NCBI RefSeq assembly: GCF_014200575.1
Contig: NZ_JACHBZ010000003.1
Span: 1 to 64,000 of the forward strand
Origin: Mucilaginibacter saanensis
GTDB lineage: Bacteria > Bacteroidota > Bacteroidia > Sphingobacteriales > Sphingobacteriaceae
Length of the DNA: 64,000 nucleotides
Direction of reading: 5' to 3'
The notes below the pieces were generated by a model. That model did no database searches. It saw only the letters and a list, made by a program, of their open reading frames with translations, and was not told the DNA's origin. The translations under genes and the position numbers were made by a program. The first letter of the stretch is position 1. Each line of letters opens with the position of its first letter. Below, piece after piece: positions 1-7,607 of the stretch.

Positions 1-378
1 ACACATATTCATAAAGCTTACCAGCAATGTATCAACATCTCGATAGATTACGGCATTATGGAAAAGGCAGACAATGTGTATGTGCTGCCATCGGCATTTG
101 GCTGGAGCGACCTGGGTACCTGGGCCTCTATTTATGAGCTGGCGGATAAGGATTATGTAGGCAATGCGGTGATCCCCTCAGAAAAAGTGATCATGTATGA
201 TTCATCTAATTGCATGGTGAATGTACCGGGCGAAAAACTGGTGATATTACAGGGCCTGCATGACTTTATCGTAGTAGAATCCAACAACACGCTGCTGATC
301 TGCCCGCGTGACCAGGAGCAGAATGTGAAACAGGTTGTGGCTGATGTAAAAAGCAAGTTTGGTACTAAGTATATTTAG
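1..378 (+). CDS. Mannose-1-phosphate guanylyltransferase, C-terminal part (5' end outside window)
   Basis: The frame is open from base 1, so the gene begins upstream of the window and only about 125 C-terminal residues are seen. The visible part starts THIHKAYQQC, continues SIDYGIMEKADNVYVLPSAF, then GWSDLGTWASIYEL. This is the typical C-terminal half of the nucleotidyltransferase domain of GDP-mannose pyrophosphorylases, which make GDP-mannose from mannose-1-phosphate and GTP for surface glycans. It ends soon after a beta-helix-like tail (VIVESNNTLLICPRDQEQNV), so it is the monofunctional form without the phosphomannose isomerase domain of long ManC proteins. A strong hairpin terminator follows 43 bases after the stop. 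Family call is confident; the physiological pathway is inferred. Confidence 0.9.
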   Translation, partial: THIHKAYQQCINISIDYGIMEKADNVYVLPSAFGWSDLGTWASIYELADKDYVGNAVIPSEKVIMYDSSNCMVNVPGEKLVILQGLHDFIVVESNNTLLICPRDQEQNVKQVVADVKSKFGTKYI

Positions 379-420
379 CCCCAGCCCTAAAGTAGGAGCT
401 TCTAAAAATCCAATTGAATA

Positions 421-453
421 TAAAAGCCCGACTCTTTTTGAATCGGGCTTTTA
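421..453. terminator. Bidirectional intrinsic terminator between the guanylyltransferase gene and rlmB
   Basis: A perfect 11-bp stem (421-431 with 443-453; core AAAGCCCGA/TCGGGCTTT) has an 11-base loop and is flanked by A/T-rich runs. It lies between two convergent genes and can serve both. Confidence 0.85.
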
Positions 454-496
454 TATTTTTAACAGAAAGCCACAACAAATTAGGCAACTCTCCCTT

Positions 497-1264
497 TTAA
501 GATTGGAGAGTCCTCTGCCGTATAGCTTCGTATAATATCACCCCGGTTGATACTGATACGTTGAGTGATTCGATCTCGCCAAACATTGGAATTTTAGCCA
601 GGTGGTCTGATATACGAATAATCTCGTTCCGGATGCCGTCCTCCTCAGACCCCATGATGATAGCTGTTGGTGCTGTATAATCAGGAACATAAATATCTTC
701 CTTGGTTTTTTCGGTACAACAAACCAGCTGCAAGCCCGATTCTTGTAAAAACCTCACCGTTTGCATAAAGTTATCGTGGCGGCAAACCGGTATCTTATAC
801 AAAGCACCGGCTGATGTTTTAATAGCATCAGGATTTATTTGCGCCGAACCTTTTGTCGGAATAACAATGGCGTGCACACCCGCGCACTCGGCGGTACGGG
901 CTATAGCGCCCATATTACGCACGTCAGTTATGGAATCCAAAACAAGTATCAGGGGGACTTCTCCCCTTTCAAACACTTCAGGAATAATATTCTCGATCTT
1001 TTGATAGATAATAGGCGAAATAAAAGCCACCGCACCCTGATGGTTTTTAGCCGTAAGGCGGTTCAACTTCTCTACAGGTACTTGCTGCGCGGTAATATTA
1101 TATTCCGTTAACAATGCCTTTAGCTCATGCGACAAGCCGCCGCCAACTCCCCTTTGAATATATAACGCCTCAATTTCTTTACCCGAGGTAATGGCTTCCA
1201 TAATGGCCCGGATACCAAAAACCATCTGGTTGCTTTCTCGTTGAGGTCTGGAATTAAATGTCAT
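497..1264 (-). CDS. rlmB: 23S rRNA (guanosine-2'-O-)-methyltransferase RlmB, SpoU/TrmH family
   Basis: A 255-aa protein with the two-part SpoU architecture. Residues ~14-90 form the L30e-like RNA-binding domain (FGIRAIMEAITSGKEIEALY). Residues ~100-250 form the trefoil-knot methyltransferase with motif 1 (DVRNMGAIARTAECAG), motif 2 (IIMGSEEDGI) and motif 3 (IPMFGEIESLNVSVSTGVIL). RlmB uses S-adenosylmethionine to methylate the ribose of G2251 in the 23S peptidyl-transferase loop. Length and motifs are normal. The start ATG lies 23 bases below an exact TAnnTTTG element. The protein could in principle modify another rRNA or tRNA site, since SpoU subfamilies are similar, but the GIRAIMEA start favours RlmB. 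Confidence 0.93.
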   Translation of the reverse strand: MTFNSRPQRESNQMVFGIRAIMEAITSGKEIEALYIQRGVGGGLSHELKALLTEYNITAQQVPVEKLNRLTAKNHQGAVAFISPIIYQKIENIIPEVFERGEVPLILVLDSITDVRNMGAIARTAECAGVHAIVIPTKGSAQINPDAIKTSAGALYKIPVCRHDNFMQTVRFLQESGLQLVCCTEKTKEDIYVPDYTAPTAIIMGSEEDGIRNEIIRISDHLAKIPMFGEIESLNVSVSTGVILYEAIRQRTLQS

Positions 1265-1286
1265 TTTTAATAATCTATATTTTTTT

Positions 1287-1294
1287 CAAAAGTA
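1287..1294 (-). promoter_or_regulatory. Putative -7 promoter element for rlmB
   Basis: The reverse strand reads TACTTTTG, an exact match to the Bacteroidota -7 consensus TAnnTTTG, 23 bases upstream of the rlmB ATG. No clear TTG is seen at -33. Confidence 0.5.
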
Positions 1295-1565
1295 GCTATA
1301 TTAATTGATTAAGCACTTATTGAACCCATCTGCCATTTTGGTTTTTTATAAATAATTAACAATTGCAAAGTTTATTAACATTGTTATAATTATTTGATTT
1401 ACAATAGCTAAATTAGGATACTAACACATTATTAACAATCGATGTTAATTATTTAGTTATAGTTAACAGAAACTGTTAATTAAAAATACTCAAATTTATA
1501 TAGTTGTTAATGTATTAGTTAAAGTGAAAAACACCGTGTTAGCGCTTTAGCCGCCAAATCAAAAC

Positions 1566-1583
1566 TAATTTTGTATATTTTTG
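1566..1583 (+). promoter_or_regulatory. Putative tandem -7 elements for dnaB
   Basis: Two exact TAnnTTTG matches lie close together, TAATTTTG at 1566-1573 and TATTTTTG at 1576-1583, directly before the dnaB start at 1591. The first has a TTT at about the -33 position and would leave a short leader; the second would make the message nearly leaderless. Confidence 0.5.
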
Positions 1584-1590
1584 TCGCCTT

Positions 1591-3156
1591 ATGAATTTCG
1601 AGAACGATAACCTGCAAAACAAGCCCAATACAAACGACCGCCGAAGCCGATTTACTGCTCCAACCCCCTATAGCGGACTGGGTAAACTTCCGCCTCAGGC
1701 AACTGATCTGGAAGAGGCTGTTTTAGGTGCACTGATGCTGGAGAAGGATGCACTATCGTCTGTTATCGATATTTTAAAACCAGAAGTATTTTACCGCGAC
1801 AACCACCAGAAAATATTTGCTGCCATAAAGTTATTATTTGAGAAATCATCTCCAGTAGATATTTTGACCGTTACAGCAGAATTGCGCAAACTGGGCGAGC
1901 TGGAAATGATAGGCGGCGCTTATTACATTACAGAATTAACCAGTCGCGTTGCCTCGGCAGCAAACATTGAGTTTCACGCCCGTATCATCATACAGAAATT
2001 CATTCAGCGCGAGTTGATCCGTATCTCTACAGAAGTGATTCAAAGCGCCTATGAGGATACCTCCGATGTGCTGGACTTACTGGATAAAGCGGAAAAAAAT
2101 CTTTTCGAAATTGCGCAAAATAACCTAAGGCGTGATGCCCGAAAAATGGACGACCTGGTACACGAGGCATTAAAAGATATTGAGGCGCTTAAAGACAAGA
2201 AAGACGGCTTAACCGGTGTTGCCTCGGGCTTTACTGCGCTTGACAGAATGACTTCGGGCTGGCAAAAATCAGATTTGGTTATTATAGCTGCCCGTCCGGC
2301 AATGGGTAAAACAGCCTTCGTATTAAGTTGCGCCCGTAACGCCGCGGTTGATTTTGATAAACCGGTAGTGGTATTCTCACTCGAGATGTCCTCGGTTCAG
2401 TTGGTTAACCGTTTAATATCCGGAGAAACTGAAATTGAACAGGAAAAAATCCGTAAGGGAACGTTAGAAGAATGGGAATGGCAGCAAATCCACTCTAAAA
2501 TTGGCAGACTTGAGCAGGCAACCTTAATTATTGATGATACGCCAGCGCTAAATATATTTGAATTCAGGGCGAAATGCCGTCGTTTAAAATCACAGCACGA
2601 TATCCAGCTCATCATCATTGACTACTTACAGTTGATGCATGGTAAAGGCGAAGGTAAAGCTGGTGGCGGTAACCGTGAGCAGGAAATTGGTAGTATATCA
2701 AGGGCTTTAAAATCCGTAGCCAAGGAGCTTAATGTGCCGGTAATTGCCCTTTCGCAATTAAGCCGTGCGGTTGAAACCAGGCCAGGTAACTCCAAAAGGC
2801 CAATGCTATCAGATTTACGTGAATCTGGTTCAATTGAGCAGGATGCGGATATGGTTCTTTTCCTTTATCGTCCGGAATATTACGGCCTAACAGAAGATGA
2901 AGACGGTAACCCGACCAACAACGTGGGTGAAGTAATTATAGCCAAACACCGTAACGGTGAAACCGGTACAGTACGACTGAAATTTGTAGGTAAATACGTT
3001 AAATTCGCCAATCTTGAAGAAAGCATGGATGGCTTCCCTCCTGTCGCTGGCAGCGCATTCTCGGGCCTTGCACCATCACAGGATTTTGAAAAACAGAGCA
3101 ACTTCATCATTCGCCCATCACGTATGGATGATATTGATGACGAACCGCCATTTTAG
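1591..3156 (+). CDS. dnaB: Replicative DNA helicase DnaB
   Basis: A 521-aa protein of the hexameric helicase family that unwinds DNA ahead of the replisome and loads primase. Residues ~35-140 are the N-terminal DnaB domain (PPQATDLEEAVLGALMLEKD). Residues ~200-470 are the RecA-like motor with Walker A (IIAARPAMGKTAFVLS), Walker B (IQLIIIDYLQLMHG) and the conserved RE-IG-ISR-LK segment followed by ALSQLSRAVE and DLRESGSIEQDADMV. No intein or insertion interrupts the motor. The C-terminal ~45 residues (QDFEKQSNFIIRPSRMDDID) are a variable tail. The ATG at 1591 follows a promoter-like element closely and gives a normal N-terminus. It is monocistronic, followed by a very strong terminator. Confidence 0.97.
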   Translation: MNFENDNLQNKPNTNDRRSRFTAPTPYSGLGKLPPQATDLEEAVLGALMLEKDALSSVIDILKPEVFYRDNHQKIFAAIKLLFEKSSPVDILTVTAELRKLGELEMIGGAYYITELTSRVASAANIEFHARIIIQKFIQRELIRISTEVIQSAYEDTSDVLDLLDKAEKNLFEIAQNNLRRDARKMDDLVHEALKDIEALKDKKDGLTGVASGFTALDRMTSGWQKSDLVIIAARPAMGKTAFVLSCARNAAVDFDKPVVVFSLEMSSVQLVNRLISGETEIEQEKIRKGTLEEWEWQQIHSKIGRLEQATLIIDDTPALNIFEFRAKCRRLKSQHDIQLIIIDYLQLMHGKGEGKAGGGNREQEIGSISRALKSVAKELNVPVIALSQLSRAVETRPGNSKRPMLSDLRESGSIEQDADMVLFLYRPEYYGLTEDEDGNPTNNVGEVIIAKHRNGETGTVRLKFVGKYVKFANLEESMDGFPPVAGSAFSGLAPSQDFEKQSNFIIRPSRMDDIDDEPPF

Positions 3157-3167
3157 TCGCCACAACG

Positions 3168-3186
3168 CCCCTAAAGGGGGAGTTCC
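3168..3186. repeat. Short C/G-run repeat, copy 1
   Basis: CCCCTAAAGGGGGAGTTCC just after the dnaB stop is nearly the reverse complement of the segment at 3327-3345 (TAAGTTCCCCCTTCAGGGG). The two copies flank the terminator and REP-like sequence in inverted orientation. Each copy is itself a small palindrome. Confidence 0.55.
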
Positions 3187-3195
3187 TTAAATTGT

Positions 3196-3245
3196 ATTAT
3201 AAAAGAGAAAGAGGCGCCAATCGGCGCCTCTTTCTCTTTTATAAT
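3196..3245. terminator. Very strong bidirectional terminator between dnaB and the chromate transporter gene
   Basis: A perfect 23-bp stem (3196-3218 with 3223-3245) has a four-base AATC loop and a GAGGCGCC/GGCGCCTC core, flanked by A/T on both sides. It lies between convergent genes. Confidence 0.9.
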
Positions 3246-3246
3246 C

Positions 3247-3309
3247 TTGCCATTCTGATGAACGAAGGATCTATTCGATGATTATATTCTTCCTTCCCCA
3301 GGATGACAA
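3247..3309. repeat. REP-like intergenic repeat
   Basis: The segment begins TTGCCATTCTGATGAACGAA and ends TTCCCCAGGATGACAA, giving imperfect inverted ends (TTGCCATTCTG against TTGTCATCCTG). This resembles the GTCATTCTGAGCGAAGCGAAG repeat family that I recall from many genomes, including Sphingobacteriaceae. I see one copy in the window. Confidence 0.5.
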
Positions 3310-3345
3310 ATTACCTTATGGCAGGTAAGTTCCCCCTTCAGGGGG

Positions 3346-4551
3346 TTAGGGGGCAAATATCCCCAGTAATACCCCAATCATAATAATGACAGGGGTTTTT
3401 ATTTTAGTAAAATGCAGCAATGAAAAAGTGCCCGCCATTAGTGCATAGGCAATCCAGTTGCCGCCAAATGGCCGTACCAAAAGTATAAATGCAGTAGCCA
3501 TAAAGCCAACAGCAACGGCACTGATGCCGCTTAAGGAATTTTTTATCCGGGTTATTTTTTTCAGGTCCTCCCAAAAAGGCACAATGAACAAGATCAATAT
3601 TAAGCCGGGAGTATTTACGCCGATAACTGCTACCAGGCTGCCAATAATCTGCCCGCCAATACCAAACCCTTTGTTTCCTAATGTAATGCCGCCTAAAAAA
3701 GAAGTAAAAGAAAATGTTGGGCCGGGTAGTGCCTGCTGCAAGGCATAGCCAGACAAAAACTCAGCATTGCTGAGGTAATGCTTTACCTCTACAAATTCGG
3801 TATACATCAATGGCACCATCACCTGCCCTCCACCAAATATCAGTATACCATTACGATAAAAGTTTTCAAACAAACGAATAGGCAAACTAAACGGCGACGT
3901 TTGATTGATGATAGCACCCAAAGCTGCAAAAAACAAGAGTATCCCAACAAAATAGGCTACCTTATTAGGATTAACATTTGAATATAACTTAACCCTCAGC
4001 TCATTCTCCTGTGGTTGGGTTTCCATAGCCGATGATATAATGCCACCCAAAAGTACCAACAAAGGAAAAGCATAAGCATTTTGTAAAATGAGCGTAGCAA
4101 TAAAGGATGCAATGGCCAGCATGGCACTTACCCGCGTTTTCAGGAACCTGTTGGCAAAGGTGTAAGTAGCATAGGCTACTATGCCTACGGCCATGGGTTG
4201 TATATAGGTAATTACGTGGGCAAATTTTACCTGGTTAGCAAACATCTTATAGCTGATGGCGGCCATAGCCATTATTGCGGCCGATGGCAATATCCATATC
4301 AAAAAGGTGATCAGTGCAAGCCTTAACCCTCCAACCTTCCAGGCTATGCCCACCAGTGTTTGGGTTGATGACGGGCCGGGTAGCACTTGCGACAGCGCAT
4401 TGAGTTCCATCAACTCATCCTCGGTAACATAATGCCGTTTTTCAACAAATTCCCGCAGCAAAACGGCTATATGGGCCTGTGGGCCGCCAAAAGCAGTAAA
4501 TGTATAAATAGCAACATCGCGAAGAAAAAGAAGATGCCGTTTTTTCATCAA
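3346..4551 (-). CDS. chrA: Chromate transporter family protein (ChrA, CHR superfamily)
   Basis: A 401-aa polytopic inner-membrane protein with the two homologous halves of long-chain CHR proteins. The first half carries FTAFGGPQAHIAVLLREFVE and SQVLPGPSSTQT; the second carries ILIFGGGQVMVPLMYTEFVE and LQQALPGPTFSFTSFLGG. The duplicated FGG and LPGP motifs are diagnostic. Characterised members export chromate by coupling to the proton-motive force, but many homologues have no tested substrate, so chromate is an inference. It stands alone, with no ChrB-like regulator beside it. About ten hydrophobic segments are visible. Confidence 0.85.
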   Translation of the reverse strand: MMKKRHLLFLRDVAIYTFTAFGGPQAHIAVLLREFVEKRHYVTEDELMELNALSQVLPGPSSTQTLVGIAWKVGGLRLALITFLIWILPSAAIMAMAAISYKMFANQVKFAHVITYIQPMAVGIVAYATYTFANRFLKTRVSAMLAIASFIATLILQNAYAFPLLVLLGGIISSAMETQPQENELRVKLYSNVNPNKVAYFVGILLFFAALGAIINQTSPFSLPIRLFENFYRNGILIFGGGQVMVPLMYTEFVEVKHYLSNAEFLSGYALQQALPGPTFSFTSFLGGITLGNKGFGIGGQIIGSLVAVIGVNTPGLILILFIVPFWEDLKKITRIKNSLSGISAVAVGFMATAFILLVRPFGGNWIAYALMAGTFSLLHFTKIKTPVIIMIGVLLGIFAP

Positions 4552-4645
4552 TTAGTTCATAGTTAAGGGTTCTGAATCAAACACTGCTTAAAATAAGCCG
4601 TAGCTATGTGGCTTTCACTATTGTACGGTTCAATATATTAAGCTG

Positions 4646-4987
4646 CTAATAATCGTCGTCATCTTCCTCAATTCCCATGGCCTGTCTATAAACGGCCTGC
4701 AATTCTGAAAATGCATGATTATCACGCTTCTGCTTGGTTACTTTCATGCCGTTTTCGTAGGTAGTGATAGCATCCTGCTTGCGGTTTAATGCCTCATATA
4801 ACTTACCGAGATGGTAATAGGTACCCACATAACCGGGATGATTATTGATCAGGTCTTCGTAATAGGTTAACGCTTTATCTGCCTGATTCAGACGCAGATA
4901 TTCGGTAGCGAGCGCATATTTTAAAAACTCGTCGTTGGGTTCGTTCTTTATAAATTCCAGTAGCTTATCCAATCTGCTCAACTCCAT
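4646..4987 (-). CDS. Small tetratricopeptide repeat protein
   Basis: 113 aa with no signal peptide, so probably cytoplasmic. Two or three TPR helical hairpins are visible at residues ~18-50 (DEFLKYALATEYLRLNQADK) and ~52-86 (HPGYVGTYYHLGKLYEALN), with the usual small/aromatic spacing. The C-terminal end is acidic (IEEDDDDY). TPR proteins mediate protein-protein contacts; the partner is not indicated. It is divergent from etfB, with only 45 bases between the two starts, an arrangement that suggests a shared control region. Confidence 0.8.
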   Translation of the reverse strand: MELSRLDKLLEFIKNEPNDEFLKYALATEYLRLNQADKALTYYEDLINNHPGYVGTYYHLGKLYEALNRKQDAITTYENGMKVTKQKRDNHAFSELQAVYRQAMGIEEDDDDY

Positions 4988-5009
4988 TTTAAACTCTATC
5001 TTTTTTAAC

Positions 5010-5017
5010 TAAATTTG
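5010..5017 (+). promoter_or_regulatory. Putative -7 promoter element for etfBA
   Basis: TAAATTTG matches TAnnTTTG exactly, with TTT at 4988-4990, 19 bases upstream, standing for the -33 element. Transcription would begin about 10 bases before the ATG at 5033. This argues against the TTG at 5015 as the translational start. Confidence 0.6.
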
Positions 5018-5032
5018 CAAAAACCTATTGAT

Positions 5033-5770
5033 ATGAAGATCTTGGTATGTGTAAGTAATGTTCCTGATACCACCACAAAAATAACCTTTACTGATAACAA
5101 CACCCAATTTAATACAAATGGTGTTCAATTTATATTGAACCCTTACGACGAAATAGCGCTTTCAAGAGCTATTGAGCTGACTGACAATGGAAAGGGTTCT
5201 GTAACTGTTATTAATGTTGGTGAAGTAAATACTGAAGCCACTATCCGTAAGGCATTGGCTATTGGCGCAACCGATGCTGTACGTATCAACGCCAAGCCTC
5301 ATGATGCCTGGTTTGTGGCTTATCAAATAGCCCAGTATGTAAAAGCAAATCCTTTTGATCTAATACTGACCGGGCGCGAATCTATTGACTACAATGGATC
5401 TAAAGTTGCCGGTATGCTGGGCGAGTTATTGGATATGCCATCGGTATCCATCATTAAAAGATTAGATGCCGGTGATAGCACTGCAACTGTAGAGCGCGAA
5501 ATTGAGGGTGGTAAAGAGATCCTGACCATTCCCTACCCTTTTACGGCCGGCGCTGCCGAAGGCGTTGCAGAACCTAAAATACCTAATATGCGTGGCATCA
5601 TGTCGGCCCGCACCAGACCTCTGGTAGCTATTGAGCCTGTTGAAGTAAAAACATTCTCGGAAATCATTAGTTATGAAACACCAGCATCGCGCGGACAGGT
5701 AAAATTAGTGGCAGCAGATGACGCTGCAAAACTGGTGGAACTTTTGCATACAGAAGCCCGCGTTATCTAA
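5033..5770 (+). CDS. etfB: Electron transfer flavoprotein subunit beta
   Basis: About 245 aa from ATG 5033 (MKILVCVSNVPDTTTKI). The in-frame TTG at 5015 overlaps the promoter element and was rejected. It is an adenine-nucleotide alpha-hydrolase fold protein; the segment YNGSKVAGMLGELLDMPSVS (residues ~120-140) and EREIEGGKEIL are typical EtfB sequences. The beta subunit binds AMP and forms a heterodimer with EtfA, accepting electrons from acyl-CoA and other dehydrogenases and passing them on, usually to ETF-quinone oxidoreductase. It is directly followed by etfA (35 bases) in the same direction. Confidence 0.95.
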   Translation: MKILVCVSNVPDTTTKITFTDNNTQFNTNGVQFILNPYDEIALSRAIELTDNGKGSVTVINVGEVNTEATIRKALAIGATDAVRINAKPHDAWFVAYQIAQYVKANPFDLILTGRESIDYNGSKVAGMLGELLDMPSVSIIKRLDAGDSTATVEREIEGGKEILTIPYPFTAGAAEGVAEPKIPNMRGIMSARTRPLVAIEPVEVKTFSEIISYETPASRGQVKLVAADDAAKLVELLHTEARVI

Positions 5771-5805
5771 TCAATTCAAATCTACTTTTACGAAACACAT
5801 TACAT

Positions 5806-6783
5806 ATGTCAGTTTTAATATATGCGGAAAACGCGGGAGGCAAATTCAAAAAATCAATTTTTGAAGCAGTAACCTATGCCCGTGCCATTGCCGATCAAAA
5901 CAACACCAGTCTTACCGCCATCTCCATTGGTGATGTGGACGCCACTGAATTAGCCGCATTAGGTAAATATGGTGCCGAAAAAGTACTTCACGTATCTGGT
6001 GACAAATTAAAAAACTTTGTAAATCAGGCCTACGCTTCCATAATAGCCGAAGCCGCAAAAAAACAAGGCGCTGATATTGTGGTATTATCCAACACCTTTT
6101 CGGGACGTGGTTTAGCACCCCGCCTGGGCGTAAAATTGGAAGCCGGTGTTGCAGATGGTGCTGTTGCATTGCCTGAACAAAGCGCTGGAAAGTTCACCAT
6201 TAAAAAAACAGCCTTCTCGGGCAAGGCTTTTGCAGTTGTTGAATTAACATCAGCAAATAAAGTTATTGCCCTGGTACCCAACTCCTATAAAGTAGTAGAA
6301 ACCGGCGGAACAGCACAGGTAGAAGACTTTGCTGCTGAAACCAAAGAGTCGGACTTTAAAGCTATTATTAAGGAGATTGTACGTTCAACCGATAAAGTAT
6401 CATTACCTGATGCAGAAATTGTTGTTTCTGCCGGACGAGGCCTTAAAGGTCCTGAAAACTGGGGTATGATAGAAGAACTGGCCGAACTGCTTGGCGCCGC
6501 CACAGCGTGCTCAAAACCAGTATCAGATGCCGGTTGGAGGCCACATAGCGAACACGTTGGACAAACTGGTATAGCTGTCAGTCCAAATTTGTATATTGCG
6601 ATAGGTATTTCAGGTGCCATACAACATCTGGCTGGCATCAGTTCTTCAAAAGTTATTGTGGTTATTAACAAGGATCCGGAAGCAGCATTTTTTAAGGTTG
6701 CTGACTACGGTATTGTTGGTGACGCCTTTGAAGTAGTACCTCAATTAATAGCAGCCGTTAAAGAATATAAAGCTTCAGCATAA
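5806..6783 (+). CDS. etfA: Electron transfer flavoprotein subunit alpha
   Basis: 325 aa. The N-terminal domain (residues ~1-185) pairs with EtfB. The C-terminal domain (~205-320) carries the FAD-binding signature: SAGRGLKGPENWGMIEEL, SKPVSDAGWRPHSEHVGQTG, LYIAIGISGAIQHLAG and VVINKDPEAAFFKVADYGIVG. Length and motifs are complete, so the flavoprotein should be functional. The etfBA pair is followed at close spacing by the nuclease-domain gene, suggesting a three-gene transcript. Confidence 0.96.
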   Translation: MSVLIYAENAGGKFKKSIFEAVTYARAIADQNNTSLTAISIGDVDATELAALGKYGAEKVLHVSGDKLKNFVNQAYASIIAEAAKKQGADIVVLSNTFSGRGLAPRLGVKLEAGVADGAVALPEQSAGKFTIKKTAFSGKAFAVVELTSANKVIALVPNSYKVVETGGTAQVEDFAAETKESDFKAIIKEIVRSTDKVSLPDAEIVVSAGRGLKGPENWGMIEELAELLGAATACSKPVSDAGWRPHSEHVGQTGIAVSPNLYIAIGISGAIQHLAGISSSKVIVVINKDPEAAFFKVADYGIVGDAFEVVPQLIAAVKEYKASA

Positions 6784-6808
6784 ATTATTAGGTGCGATGG
6801 GTAATAAC

Positions 6809-7411
6809 ATGAAAAAAATTAAGCTTGATATTGTAGGGTTATCTTATAGTCAAACACAATCAGGTGCTTATGCTTTGGTTTTGGGCGAAGTGAGCGGACG
6901 CCGCAGGTTGCCTATTATTATTGGCAGCTTTGAAGCGCAAGCCATAGCCATCGAAATTGAAAAGATGACTCCGAGCCGCCCCCTTACACATGATCTGTTT
7001 AAGAGCTTTGCACAAGCCTACCAGATAGAGGTACAGGAAATTATCATTTACAATTTAGTTGATGGTATATTTTATTCTAAACTAATTTGCAGCGATGGTA
7101 AACGGTCAGTTGAAATTGACGCCCGTACATCTGATGCCATTGCAGTAGCAGTAAGGTTTGACTGCCCTATCTACACCTACGAGTTTATACTTTCAACAGC
7201 AGGCATAGTGATTGAAGGTAATGATTTTGTTTACCTGGAAAACATTAACGAAACCCAGGAAGAAAAATCAGTAGGAACAGCAGTAGGCAGCGGATTTGCC
7301 TCCCTGAGCGTTGACGAACTAAAAACAAAATTACAAGAGGCTCTTGCCGAGGAATCATACGAAAAGGCAGCCAAGATACGCGACGAATTAAACAAGCGTA
7401 AAGCATCGTAG
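6809..7411 (+). CDS. Bifunctional nuclease (BFN/DUF151) domain protein with C-terminal UVR motif
   Basis: About 200 aa. Residues ~1-130 are the BFN domain (MKKIKLDIVGLSYSQTQSGA, LPIIIGSFEAQAIAIE, SRPLTHDLFKSFAQAYQIEV, DARTSDAIAVAVRFDCPIY). Plant and bacterial BFN proteins have reported DNase/RNase activity. Residues ~160-200 form a UvrB/UvrC-type helical hairpin (LSVDELKTKLQEALAEESYE, then KAAKIRDELNKRK), used elsewhere for protein contacts. An alternative ATG at 6797 adds MGNN; the later start matches the conserved beginning of the family better. The gene lies 25 bases after etfA. Family call is secure, cellular role uncertain. Confidence 0.88.
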   Translation: MKKIKLDIVGLSYSQTQSGAYALVLGEVSGRRRLPIIIGSFEAQAIAIEIEKMTPSRPLTHDLFKSFAQAYQIEVQEIIIYNLVDGIFYSKLICSDGKRSVEIDARTSDAIAVAVRFDCPIYTYEFILSTAGIVIEGNDFVYLENINETQEEKSVGTAVGSGFASLSVDELKTKLQEALAEESYEKAAKIRDELNKRKAS

Positions 7412-7607
7412 TTTAATTTGAGTTTTCGGGATGTTCAATTTCGGATTTAATTTGAATCTGCCTGTTCAAAAACGCAATTCTTTTTGTCTCAGATTTTTAA
7501 AACCCAAAATTGGACGTCCGAAATCCGCAATTTTATAGTTTACATTTATTTCACTACTTTCCATTTTTAATTTAACACTAACTATTATTATTTAAACCAG
7601 GTGCAGT

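Larger units (their letters stand above)
1265..1590. other. AT-rich divergent promoter region between rlmB and dnaB
   Basis: This 326-base gap is strongly AT-rich and rich in scattered TTAACA/TGTTAA words between about 1350 and 1485. It carries one leftward promoter (for rlmB) and one or two rightward promoters (for dnaB). No open frame with coding character and no convincing DnaA boxes were seen. Confidence 0.6.

Noticed and set aside
1350..1490. Possible replication origin upstream of dnaB suggested by AT-rich TTAACA repeats
   Set aside because: No DnaA boxes of the TTATNCACA type and no dnaA/dnaN neighbours; AT-rich promoter DNA explains it.
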